Both the position numbers and the translations under genes were made by a program. Of a stretch of DNA of 29,912 nt, positions 19,984 through 29,398 are shown piece after piece. Location of the stretch: the NCBI GenBank assembly GCA_027946555.1, contig JAPEVC010000323.1, positions 1 to 29,912 on the forward strand, given 5' to 3'. This DNA comes from Gnomoniopsis sp. IMI 355080 (taxonomy: Eukaryota > Ascomycota > Sordariomycetes > Diaporthales > Gnomoniaceae). Under the pieces are notes generated by a model. That model did no database searches and had not been told where the DNA came from. It saw nothing but the letters and a program-made list of their open reading frames with translations. The number at the start of each line of letters is the position of its first letter. The stretch's first letter is position 1.

Positions 19984-21159
19984 ATGATCTCTTCCTTGCT
20001 GCTTACCGCCGCCACTCTGCAAGGCGTCAGAGCCTGGGGATCTTTGGGGCACGCCACAGTCGCCTACATTGCCCAGAACTATGTTACTGATGATGTGGCC
20101 ACATGGTATGCACTCTCTTCTTTCCTCTTCTCTGCAAGCTGGCGGTCGAGCCTGACATAATAACAGGGCCCAGGGCGTGCTAGACGATACCTCAGATTCG
20201 TACCTAGCGAATATTGCCTCCTGGGCTGATTCTTATCGCGAAACCACTGCAGGCGAATGGTCGGCTCCTCTTCACTTCATTGACGCTGAGGATGACCCAC
20301 CTACGAGTTGCAGTGTGGACTTCGACCGTGATTGTGGAGATACTGGATGCTCCGTGTCCGCGATCACCAATTACACTCAGAGGGTTGGCGACGGACGCCT
20401 ATCGGATGCCAACGTGAATGAAGCTTTGAAATTCTTGGTCCACTTTGTTGGAGATATCACTCAGCCTCTGCACGATGAAGCTTACGAGGTTGGTGGGAAT
20501 GACATTGAGGTCACGTACCAGGGTAAGTGGGCATCTCCGAAGCAAAGGTAATTGGGGGTGAAACACAGATGAGCCAGTTTCTGACTTGAACAACAGGCTA
20601 TTCGGACAACCTTCACTCCGATTGGGATACCTACATGCCCGAAACTCTGGTCGGCGGCTATGCGCTGACCGATGCCCTAAGCTGGGCCACCGACCTCATC
20701 GCCGAGATTGACTCTGGGTCATACGCTGATCTAGCAGCAAGCTGGATTGCTGGCGACGACCCAAGCGCCGCGCAGGACACTGCCATGACCTGGGCCAGCG
20801 ATGCGAATGCCTATGTCTGCACCGTTGTGATGCCGGACGGTGCCGAAGCCCTCACGAGCGCCAGCGACCTTTACCCGACCTACTATGACTCGGCCATCCC
20901 TACGATCGAGCTTCAGATTGCCAAAGGCGGGTACCGTCTCGCCAACTGGCTGAACCTGATTTACTCGAGCGAAATCGCGGAGAAGCGGGATCTCGATCGG
21001 GGCGAGGGGCGTGTCTCGAAAATGGCGACCAAGAGGATGTTGACGGACGCAGAGATGCTACCTGCGCCAAAGCCCATGAGCAGAGCCCAGAAGGCGAGAG
21101 CCGAGTCTGGGTATAAGTGTAACCACAGCAAGCGAGATGGGCATGACCACCACCATTAA
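19984..21159 (+). CDS. Secreted S1/P1 single-strand nuclease
   Basis: Exons 19984-20105, 20167-20522 and 20597-21159 encode 346 aa. The introns (20106-20166 and 20523-20596) have GTATGC and GTAAGT donors, CTGAC-type branch sites and CAG acceptors. A signal peptide of 17 residues ends in VRA, leaving Trp18 as the mature N-terminus, itself a zinc ligand. All nine ligands of the trinuclear zinc site are present at P1-like spacing: Trp18, His23, Asp62, His77, His132, Asp136, His142, His165 and Asp169 (HFVGDITQPLHDE, NLHSDWD). The family cuts single-stranded DNA and RNA and removes 3' phosphates outside the cell, probably for phosphate and nucleoside scavenging. The catalytic part ends near residue 286, close to the 270 aa of P1. 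A further 60 basic residues end in GHDHHH. Confidence 0.93.
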
Positions 21160-21665
21160 GGCTCAAGGGTTGAGGGCGTCGCAGCAAAGTGTGATTAACC
21201 TTCGGACCGGAGACACGCCCCATAAGCTCTCAGATTTGCTACAGAAAGGTTTATCTATGTACCTAGAGCTGAAGAGCAAAGTAATGAATCCGGGGCGATA
21301 GTGCATGAACCCACTCAGAAGGGGCCTATATGGTCATTGTAGAATGCTTGGCTCAAGTGAAGTCGGATTAAGGTTTAGCGCATGTTCCTTGCGGTGATCA
21401 CCGAAGGATGTACCGTACTTACCCACCATCTCCGCTTCTCGGCGCAGCTGTAGCTCCCAGCCACTTGAAGTGCAATTCTGCGGCACAGCTGTCAAATTTA
21501 CATTAGGTTGTTGCGCGTCAAGGAGGCAGATAAGCTTTGCGGCTCTTCGCAGGCACCTGCTTATTCTTCGCTAATAAACGAGGCTACGAGGTCGAGGCCA
21601 GCTGCTAGGAATCTGAGGGCTTAATCTTCACATCACTCTCCAATACAAGTGAAGACGTTGCAGCT
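21160..21665. other. Intergenic region before the F-box gene
   Basis: 3' flank of the nuclease and 5' flank of the F-box gene, transcribed in the same direction. No gene, tRNA or clear TATA element was seen. Confidence 0.55.
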
Positions 21666-23348
21666 ATGGCGCCCCTGCCGGACGATATTCTGCTACATAT
21701 TTTCTCGTTTCTCCCGCAAAATACTCTTCTGAAGTGTCGCTTCCTTAGCCGAGCATCTGAACACTTAGCTGCATCTTTGGCCTTTCGACATGTTCGCCTC
21801 GAAGCTTTCTGCAACACCCTACCGTTCGTCCGCATCTCCGAATCACCTAAACTTCGTTCGCTTGTGCGTGAAATCACTATAGACTACTGGACTGGGCCAG
21901 CGCCAGAGGGTCATCTCGAAACGGCTCCCCTTGTGCAAGCTGTGATTCGAAATGTGAAGTTTTTGCTCGCACTCCCGCGTATGAGTTTGCTCTCGGCCTT
22001 GCAGGCTATAAACATCAAGTTCACGGAATTCGGCAACGACCTCAGTGAACACCGACGAGCTGATAGCCTCAGTACTATAATAAAATGTGCAACAGGACAG
22101 TGGACGAAAGAGCGGCAGATGATTTGGCAGGAGTCCTGGCTGGCATGGTGTACGGAGCGGACAATTTTAAACAACGCTTTGAGAGAACACATGCAACATT
22201 CCATATCGAGCGGCGAGTTCACCGAGCTACTACGTCCATTTACGCCCGGTGGAAGAATGCTAGCTTTGTCTTCTCTGACAATTGCGAATCTGCCTGAGGA
22301 TATTGAGCATGCTCTTTACAAGTTACCAGAGTTCCAGGATCTGCTTTCTTCACAATTGCTATCAGATCTCAAGCTCCTGGTGGCTACTCAACGACACAAC
22401 GACCCTTCCGAGCAAACATTCCTTCGCGAGAAGTACGACTTTTTCGAAAAGCTACCAAAGACATGGCTATCGCCTGTTATGTGCTCCAATCTTCGCATTC
22501 TTTCCCTCTACTGTCGCGAGTATTTCGGGTGGGCACCGAAGCTAGACTTCCGGATGCTCAACCAGCACAGCGGCACTTCGCCTTTGCCCAACCTGAGAGT
22601 CCTGGCTCTGGGGAACTATGTGTTCAGCCATGACTGGCAAGTCGAATGGGTAGCATCTCTTGGCGCAGACAATGGTCGTGGTGGACTCGAAGAGTTGTAC
22701 CTGGACGATTGCCCGATCATGTGGCGTGCACATGTTTTAAGCCCGATAGATGCGTCCATCTCGAACATCAATGGTGTGCAAGTAGACAACTCTGGGTACC
22801 CATTGAAGGACGTGATGACGCGGCAAAGTCCTCATGATCAAAACTGGAACCCTGTGACAGTGGAATACCATCTTCGCTGGAGCACAGTCTTGCATACGTG
22901 GTGCGATAGGATGAGAGCTCTTAAGGTGTTCAGAATGGGTAGTGGAGACTGGGAGGCAATACATTCCATGGATGTGGCCTTCGCGAGGACAAAGTACTTG
23001 ACTGGAGATCTAGAGCGCAGGAGAGCAACGCAGCCGGTGTGGAAACGCCGATGTGAGGACGTGGTTCACCTCAATTACGACAAGCGCTCGCTGGCAGAAC
23101 GCGTTGAGGACGAAAACTGCGATCTACAGGTAGCCATACAGCACGGCGTGGGTTTAAGCCAAAGCAGAGAGTGTGTCTTGCAGTATGTGCATTTCCATAT
23201 TGGTTTAGGGTGGGTGGAGCGAGATTTTAGAGAGGACATGATGAATCAATGCGACGATGGCTGGCATCAGTACGAGGCTAGTCGAAAGGCAGACGAAGAG
23301 GCTTTTCAAAAAATGAGGAATGCTGTTGCTTCTTGTCCTCGCGACTAG
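21666..23348 (+). CDS. F-box domain protein
   Basis: A single exon of 560 aa. An F-box lies at the very N-terminus (about residues 3-45: LPDDILLHIFSFLPQNTLLK, then CRFLSRASEHLA). F-box proteins recruit targets to the Skp1-Cul1 ubiquitin ligase; here the Skp1-binding part is clear and the target unknown. The rest is mostly helical, with Leu-rich stretches (LPNLRVLALGNY, GLEELYLDDCPIMW) that resemble degenerate leucine-rich repeats, as in many fungal F-box proteins. The Trp-rich section (VEYHLRWSTVLHTWCDRMRALKVFRMG) is typical of large, fast-evolving fungal F-box families. The ATG at 21666 opens directly on the F-box and no upstream exon is needed. It converges on the HAD gene, with only 69 bp between stops. 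Confidence 0.8.
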   Translation: MAPLPDDILLHIFSFLPQNTLLKCRFLSRASEHLAASLAFRHVRLEAFCNTLPFVRISESPKLRSLVREITIDYWTGPAPEGHLETAPLVQAVIRNVKFLLALPRMSLLSALQAINIKFTEFGNDLSEHRRADSLSTIIKCATGQWTKERQMIWQESWLAWCTERTILNNALREHMQHSISSGEFTELLRPFTPGGRMLALSSLTIANLPEDIEHALYKLPEFQDLLSSQLLSDLKLLVATQRHNDPSEQTFLREKYDFFEKLPKTWLSPVMCSNLRILSLYCREYFGWAPKLDFRMLNQHSGTSPLPNLRVLALGNYVFSHDWQVEWVASLGADNGRGGLEELYLDDCPIMWRAHVLSPIDASISNINGVQVDNSGYPLKDVMTRQSPHDQNWNPVTVEYHLRWSTVLHTWCDRMRALKVFRMGSGDWEAIHSMDVAFARTKYLTGDLERRRATQPVWKRRCEDVVHLNYDKRSLAERVEDENCDLQVAIQHGVGLSQSRECVLQYVHFHIGLGWVERDFREDMMNQCDDGWHQYEASRKADEEAFQKMRNAVASCPRD

Positions 23349-23417
23349 CTTCACACCCCGGTGGTCAGGTCGACGATCCACAGAATTTCGCTTTAGTTGA
23401 AACCACTTTGATTACAC

Positions 23418-24086
23418 TTACAGAAATCCCGCCAAGGTATCTTGCAATTCTCTGCCCTCTCGTAGTGGAACCGCCTGGCCCTTTGTAGCTAGACCAACGT
23501 GATTATGCCATACAACTTGCATTCCCGCATCACTTGCACCCTGCACATCACCCGCACTGCCAGCAACAAACAGCACCTCACCGCTGTCAAGCCCCATTTC
23601 CGTGAGGACGAACTCGTATGCAGCCTTGACCGGCTTGTAGAAGCCACTCTCCTCCGCCGTCACGGCACCATCGAATCGAAATCCGTTTCCGACGCATTGC
23701 TCCACCCTTTCGACCGCAGCGTGGCCCAAGGATTTGGAGCAATTTGTGACGATCCCGATCTTGTACCCTCGGGCTTCGAGAGCCCGAAGTACACCGGGAA
23801 CCTCTGGCCACGGTTGGAGCTTTGTCCATTCCCGCAGCAGCGCGTCCGCTGCCGATTGCGGTAGACCGACCTCGTCTGCGGCGCGGCGGATCAACGCTTC
23901 GTAAGACGTTGTGGGCGTGTATGCGCCAGCGCCAAATGTGAGATCGAGGTATCGAGACCGCCAGCGCCGGCCTTCTTCGGAGGTCTGTGTGGGAGTGGCT
24001 TTGGCCCATGAGTCCCAGGAGTTGAGGAGTGCCGTGAGCAGATCGAATACGATCGCTTTCGGCTGCCATGAATCAGGCTCTGTCAT
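23418..24086 (-). CDS. HAD-superfamily hydrolase, haloacid dehalogenase type II-like
   Basis: A single exon of 222 aa. The four HAD motifs appear in order: the nucleophile Asp15 in AIVFDLLTALLNSW, IVTNCS at 112-117, Lys151 in FYKPVKAAY, and VAGSAGDVQGA with Asp180. The cap sits between motifs I and II, as in L-2-haloacid dehalogenases. The second position of motif I is Leu17, not the Asp of HAD phosphatases, so classic phosphatase activity is less likely. It may act on haloacids or on a small metabolite; the substrate cannot be read from the sequence. It is cytosolic, with no targeting signal. The ATG at 24086 gives a normal family length. It lies upstream of, and in the same direction as, no other close gene; the receptor gene ends about 400 bp further right. 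Confidence 0.85.
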   Translation of the reverse strand: MTEPDSWQPKAIVFDLLTALLNSWDSWAKATPTQTSEEGRRWRSRYLDLTFGAGAYTPTTSYEALIRRAADEVGLPQSAADALLREWTKLQPWPEVPGVLRALEARGYKIGIVTNCSKSLGHAAVERVEQCVGNGFRFDGAVTAEESGFYKPVKAAYEFVLTEMGLDSGEVLFVAGSAGDVQGASDAGMQVVWHNHVGLATKGQAVPLREGRELQDTLAGFL

Positions 24087-24493
24087 GATGACCTAAGGAT
24101 GACAGTTTCTGGAACACGATTCACTTGGCAGGTATTATTACGTGTATGAAGGCCAATGAGATGAAAACCTTCAAGAATTTTACCCGTTTGAAAGTTTATA
24201 GCAAAGACTGACTGTAGAGCTCGCGCCCTTCATATCCGATGTCGGACGGCACACATAAGCAGGCTTACCTATCAGGTACACGAAGCGGCGTAAGAACTTT
24301 GATGTCAACACCAGAACAAATTATCTCAACGATTGTTCGGGACGTGTACCTAGGTAGGCCATTCACCTGGCAGGCCACAATGAAGAAGACTTACGGGCAA
24401 GTTTGAACCGGCAATACGCTCTTATTACAAGTTATTATTGATTGCTGCAATTTACCTAGGCAGGTAGTTTTCTTTTCAATCCATAAGATTCCG
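24087..24493. other. Intergenic region between HAD and receptor genes
   Basis: 5' flank of the HAD gene and 3' flank of the receptor, both on the minus strand. It holds the TACCTAGGTA copy at 24347 and a diverged copy at 24454. No gene was seen. Confidence 0.55.
24347..24356. repeat. TACCTAGGTA palindrome, rightmost exact copy
   Basis: Exact copy followed by GG. About 100 bp further right, at 24454-24467, is a diverged copy, ACCTAGGCAGGTAG. Confidence 0.85.
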
Positions 24494-25844
24494 TCACCGC
24501 CGGATATTTTGCTCCACATCACCTGTGGTAATATGAGTAGTCGTGCCTAGGGACTGACTCTGCTGTTGTGCAAATGACAAACCTGGAGACCCACGCGTCG
24601 ATACGCGCTCCAGAAATTCAGTTGAGTCGCTGCTCACCCATGCTCCGCTGTCCGCGCGCCCAGAAGTGAGTTCAATGGCGTCCTCCGTAAAAGGGCCTCG
24701 CTTGCTTGCGAGACTGTGACCAAAAGACGTGGATTTGTGAATTCCGGAAATTCCCTTGGAATTGGCCCCTGTCGACCTCGTTACAGACAGCTTGACTGCT
24801 TTCTTGAGCCACGTCGGGGTGTAGTGCGAAACCAACGGTCGCAGGTTCGGCAAGCAGCAGGTGATGATGTACACGCTCGTCTCGATAATGGACCAGCCAA
24901 CAAGATCCACAGAAGCCCATGTCTCGTCTGCAAAAGCCTCCGTACCAAAGAAGATGGTTGCACGAATGATGGATGCCACGATGCCACTTCACAAAATCAA
25001 GTCAGCTTACTAGATTCCATACGGCAGCAATGCTCCATCTCGCGGGGTGGTAGTGCTTACAAACTGGCAATTGCAAAGATTCCGAGCAGTGCGAATCGTT
25101 TGATCATGGGCAATTTAAGGTTCCAGATAGTGCTCATTGGCAATATCATAATAATGATATCAAGTATAAATCCAGGAATCGCCTGCGCATGGAAGAATTG
25201 CTGGATATCAAAACACCGGCCGCCCGGAATGGTCCTATCCCAGAAAAAGGCGAGGGGAATACATTGGAAACAGGCGGCCAGTGTCAATGCCGCTGATGTC
25301 ACCGCCGTCAAACCGAACAAGATCCAGGCCACGGTCCGCATGGCGCCCTTCCAGCTGAAGATGCGCAGGTAGAGACATATTATGCTCAGCTTCGGGAGGG
25401 CGACAGAGATGAAGTAGATGAGTTCGAAGGCGAAAAGGCACTTGGCCCATCCCACAAGGGCTGCTGGATCGGATTGCTCCAAGAAGATCACATGTCGGCC
25501 AACGCCTCCCACTTTGGTCAAAACTACCAGTGCGTGACAAGCATGAAATTAGCGACAAGCCCTCGCCCAGCGCCAGGTAAGCGGGACAAGAGGAAAGAAG
25601 CTCTTCCTCGTAGGGAGGTTGACTCACCTATCCCCACGGCACACATTCCCAGGTTCACAACATACGCGGCCGACACAAACGCATCATCCGCGTGGAACCC
25701 GCCGAGTCCTTGGAATCTTCTCGCGTAAAATCGTGCCGCCAGGACAACGGTAGTGAGCACAATGAAAGATATCGAGATATTGACCAGGACCTGGCTCCTG
25801 TCCTCCGCGAGGAACGCCGGGGTGACATTCTCTGTCGTCGCCAT
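24494..25844 (-). CDS. Pth11-like rhodopsin-fold seven-helix receptor
   Basis: Three exons encode 390 aa: 25844-25628, 25523-25061 and 24986-24494. The introns are 25627-25524 (GTGAGT to TAG) and 25060-24987 (GTAAGC to AAG, with a CTGAC branch site). Seven helices lie at about 20-37, 55-74, 97-122, 136-156, 186-202, 216-238 and 253-274. HADDAF, LTKVGGVGRHV, LPKLSIICLYLRIF, CFQCIPLAFFWD and the CCLPNLRPL end are typical of the fungal rhodopsin-domain family that includes Pth11-like receptors. There is no N-terminal CFEM domain. A Ser/Thr-rich tail of about 110 residues is probably cytosolic. Family members sense surfaces or small molecules; the ligand is unknown. The start was set at the ATG at 25844, which has A at -3 and G at +4. 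Confidence 0.88.
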
Positions 25845-25852
25845 GTTTTCAT
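25655..25852 (-). promoter_or_regulatory. Overlapping out-of-frame upstream ORF of the receptor
   Basis: An ATG at 25852, 8 nt before the receptor start, opens 65 codons in another frame that overlap exon 1. Its context (T at -3) is weaker than that of the main ATG, so leaky scanning would be needed for receptor synthesis. The peptide is Arg/Ser-rich and is probably not itself functional. Confidence 0.35.
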
Positions 25853-27336
25853 TCACAGTGAGTGAGCTTGTGAAAAAGAGCCATCATCCATCCATTTCTC
25901 AACGACGTAGAGAAAATAAAAGAACCGAGGGCCTTCTTGATTTATTAGGGGGAGCAGCAATAGGGGCTTGGCGATAGACCAGGACAGGAAGTTGATTGAA
26001 AAGACAGGGTTTTCGTGATTGAAAAAGATTAAGGGACCCTTGCCCTTGAGATCGAACTGTTGTACAATGGCGACCCTGCCATGTAAGCTAGGAGGTTATG
26101 CGAAGCGCAATTCTTGGTCGCCCCTGGAAACCGTTACACGTCAAAGCATGATTCGTCTGATGGCATGAATGCAATCTGCTCAGGTGCTTCTTCAGTATCC
26201 TGTCGTATGTCGAGCTGAGGAGCTAAGTGGGTCTGTAAGCGATTGTAAGGCCACGAAACAGGTAGACTCGCCATGTCCTTGGAGGCTTTGCACCCGAGAC
26301 CCGACATGTCAGGCCCTGTGCAAAAGCAAGCAGTGTTTTTCCCTCACAGTATCAGCAGGGTGGAGCAACTTGCGTCCTTGGTTTCTGCACCGCCAAGTAC
26401 GACTTTGAAAGGGCCGAACCGTGCCATGGGTAAATCTCGGCGGCGAGAATGCACGCCGAATCATAAGCCAAGAGCACTAGAAAGGCAACGACTTGCGAAT
26501 GCGTATGGAGATCCCGCGATTCTTGCTCTCGGCCACGCTGTAAGGATAGCGCGCGGAGACGAGTATCCGTGGTATTCGTCCCGGGTATTTGTCCCATTGG
26601 ACAAGGGTGAGATTTCTTGTGGATCAGATGAAAGAGCTAAATTTGGCCCCAGGTGGTCGATCCCCCGGCATAGAAGCATGACAGAATGATTGGATCCAGA
26701 GCCGAAGTAGATAAGCGTGAAACTATCGAACAACATTTCGAATTCGTACTTCGCTAGTCGGCTAGTCTGCGACTCACTGCTCACCTCCTGATCAACTTGG
26801 GGGAGTAAGTCCCAGTGGACGGGGAAATGAGATTCTTCTGGATACTACTATAGGAAGCCTTACAACTTATAAGCGTATCAGACTGCCATCCCTCGTATCA
26901 AGTTGCAAGCTCCGGTGGCTCCTTAGTCATGCCCTACAGATATTGAAGAGCCATGGTTTGGGTGCATAAGGATTATACTAAGTATCCTGGTACCTCAGCA
27001 ACTCGAACGGCTTTGGACGAGATTTTGGGTTCATGATATTGTTCTTGTGGGTTATTCCCCGAAAGGACCGCCCTGCCGGTCGGTACCTAGGGATGTGAAA
27101 ATGCTTAAGGTTCTTGAGTTCCGATTGAAGATCCACATTCATCGGAAGTCCCACTGTCACAAGCTTCAGCCTGGGCATCTCGACAAGCTTTGCCAAGTAT
27201 AGTTGTATCTGCATGCAGATCCACGATCATTCATTCGCTCAATTTTCGTGTGTATAAGTCAGGCAAAAGATTCAAGGTATCGAATTTTTGTGCTTAGACT
27301 TTGAGCAACTTCAGGTCAAAGTATCTACCTAGCCCG

Positions 27337-27354
27337 CCTAAGTACCTACTTAGG
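27337..27354. repeat. Diverged CCTA-type inverted repeat
   Basis: CCTAAGTA and its complement TACTTAGG are separated by CC and flanked by CTACCTAG on the left and GTAGGTAG on the right. It looks like a diverged, expanded member of the same repeat family. Confidence 0.65.
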
Positions 27355-28745
27355 TAGGTAGAAGGGGTTCTTATCACGTTCACAACCGCCGAAATTTGAC
27401 TCTGTCAACGAAACACGGTTGTAATTTCCCTCTTGTTTGGGATGTGACACCTAACCTACCTGGACTGCCCGGGCACGCCTGAGTTGGTCAGGTCTTCTGT
27501 AGCAGTCTTCTAGCTGGCATCCGGCCGAGCAGATGGCCTGACAGGTGGAGCTGGACCGGGTTGGCTTCTAGCTGAAGCGGACTTGACTCCCCAATCGGAC
27601 TTTCAGGGTTGCATTGGTGTACGCGGCCCAGACAGGCGGACAGGTTGACTGAAGTCAATCATCATAGTAAAACTCTTCGTGATTTGAACTGCGCTGAAAT
27701 CAATGAAAATAAAAAAACGAGTGGATCTTGTGTTCTATAGCCTATATTGTCAATTGATCTACGCAGCTACGTGCGACACGTCAACACATTCGCAATCTTC
27801 CGCCTATCATCGAACGGAGAACAGGGATGATTCTGCGCGCCATCATTCAAAGGCCGTTTGTGTACATGGCCAGAATAGCACAAGCAATTGCACAGAGGAA
27901 AATTCTTCAACGCCCTTGTGTACTGCGTACATGATTTGCCACGTTATATAGTTGTGGCTGTGGTGTTATTGGTTGTAGGCAATTGGTCTTTCTTGATACC
28001 GAATTGTGATCTTCAGACGGTTCACCACCTGCTCTTGCACATCAACATGCATCCAATGAAATTCGGGGGCTCCACAAATCACAATCATCATAGGCAAAAT
28101 GGTTTTCTTTGTAATCGTGCTGGAGCTTTACGATCCAATTACAATAAGATTAATTTGCTGAGCGGCCTTGTTGTAGAATTATTTTACTAAAGTCACTACA
28201 GCACATGCGTTCTACCATCTCCGCGGTCTGGAAGCATGGACTAGCGAAATAGAGTTCAACGCATGAGCTTCTACCGGGTTCAAGCGACAAAGTTCAAGGC
28301 GTCAGTAAATAAGGTTTGAGGACAAGGACGCGGGCCGGCTAGGCTGATGCTAGGCCTATGGCCACGGTCCGCGCGCTTGTGTCTGTGTGCACAGCTCGGC
28401 AAGTTACTGTGCATTGACCACAGCCCTTTCATCCGTGATTATTCAACGTACAGAGTACGTGTATTAGCCAATCATGCGCATGCCCGACATCTGCAATTCA
28501 GGGGCTCTGTCGGATCACCATCCTTCTCGAAAACAATGTTGGTCTCTCCTGTAGCCGATCAGACGAAAGGCGATCATATCAAAGGAATTGTGGCGCCCCG
28601 CTGGTGGACTAGATCGATCATATCTCAAGTGATCTGCGAGTCCACACGTTTTGCGCGGGGGAGGGGTTACGAGATATGTGACGGGGGTTTCCAGAAAATT
28701 TCTACCCTCCAGCGAGCGACAAGGAGCGCCGAGGAAGTCTGCACC

Positions 28746-28798
28746 CGGACCCGGTCGGAGCCGGGTTGGACGGCGTTGGGGCCGAGAGCGGGGTCCGG
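28746..28798. promoter_or_regulatory. Cluster of CGG triplets
   Basis: CGG occurs at 28746, 28752, 28756, 28762, 28771, 28789 and 28796, with CCG between, including CGGAGCCG. Zn2Cys6 regulators of fungi bind paired CGG triplets, so this could be a control region, about 600 bp before the MDR gene. The local GC richness alone could also explain it. Confidence 0.2.
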
Positions 28799-29398
28799 GC
28801 TGCTCCGCATTCGAGAATGTGAAGTCCCTTGGTCTCTCTGGTCAGGAACTTCCCGCCTTGGCCCGCTTGGCTCTCTGGCCAAGAGTGATGCACCGAGGTT
28901 TGCAGCCGCGGGTGAGGTGGAGATTTCAGGAGCCTTTTTTTTTGTCCTCGCAAAACAAAGAGGGGAAGTCGTCGTCGCCGTCGCGGTGATTACTACCTAT
29001 TGAGCGGGTTTTATCTTTCCAGACCTCGGCGAGCTTCTCTGTACTAACGGTGGCTATACGGAGTGTTGTAATACAACTCATTGAATGAGGGGCGGCGTGG
29101 AGTAAGTTCACCAAGCTGTGACGCAATTGATCCATGATGCGAGCGGACTCTCGGGCTGTATCTCGAAGACACCGGAAAACTCCATCTCCAAGGAGCATTA
29201 GTAAAGCAGTACCATAGTAAAGCAATCCATTTTCGCCGCGCATTTGTCATCGTGTCTGCGGCAGCACAATCATCCCCATACCATCATAATCACGACAACA
29301 TTTTAATCGCCATCGCTGAAGCTGCGCCCAAAGTTCTAATCAACCATCGATCGCGCTTGATTCTACATGATCTTAGTAGTTGACTCTCCACCGCGAAA

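Larger units (their letters stand above)
25845..29398. other. 3.5 kb region without a convincing gene
   Basis: It covers the receptor 5' flank and the MDR gene 5' flank. Open frames at 26273-26689 (138 codons) and 28347-29003 (218 codons) have no domain. 28640-28950 is GC-rich with a group of CGG triplets. The 27325-27362 segment holds diverged CCTAGG-type repeats. No tRNA or transposon end was recognised. Confidence 0.5.

Noticed and set aside
16802..21159. FAD oxidase plus nuclease as part of a secondary-metabolite cluster
   Set aside because: No synthase, P450, transporter or pathway regulator is visible nearby. The neighbours are ordinary secreted or housekeeping genes.
26273..26689. 138-codon plus-strand frame
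   Set aside because: Low-quality composition, no domain, and no splice partner or promoter near it.
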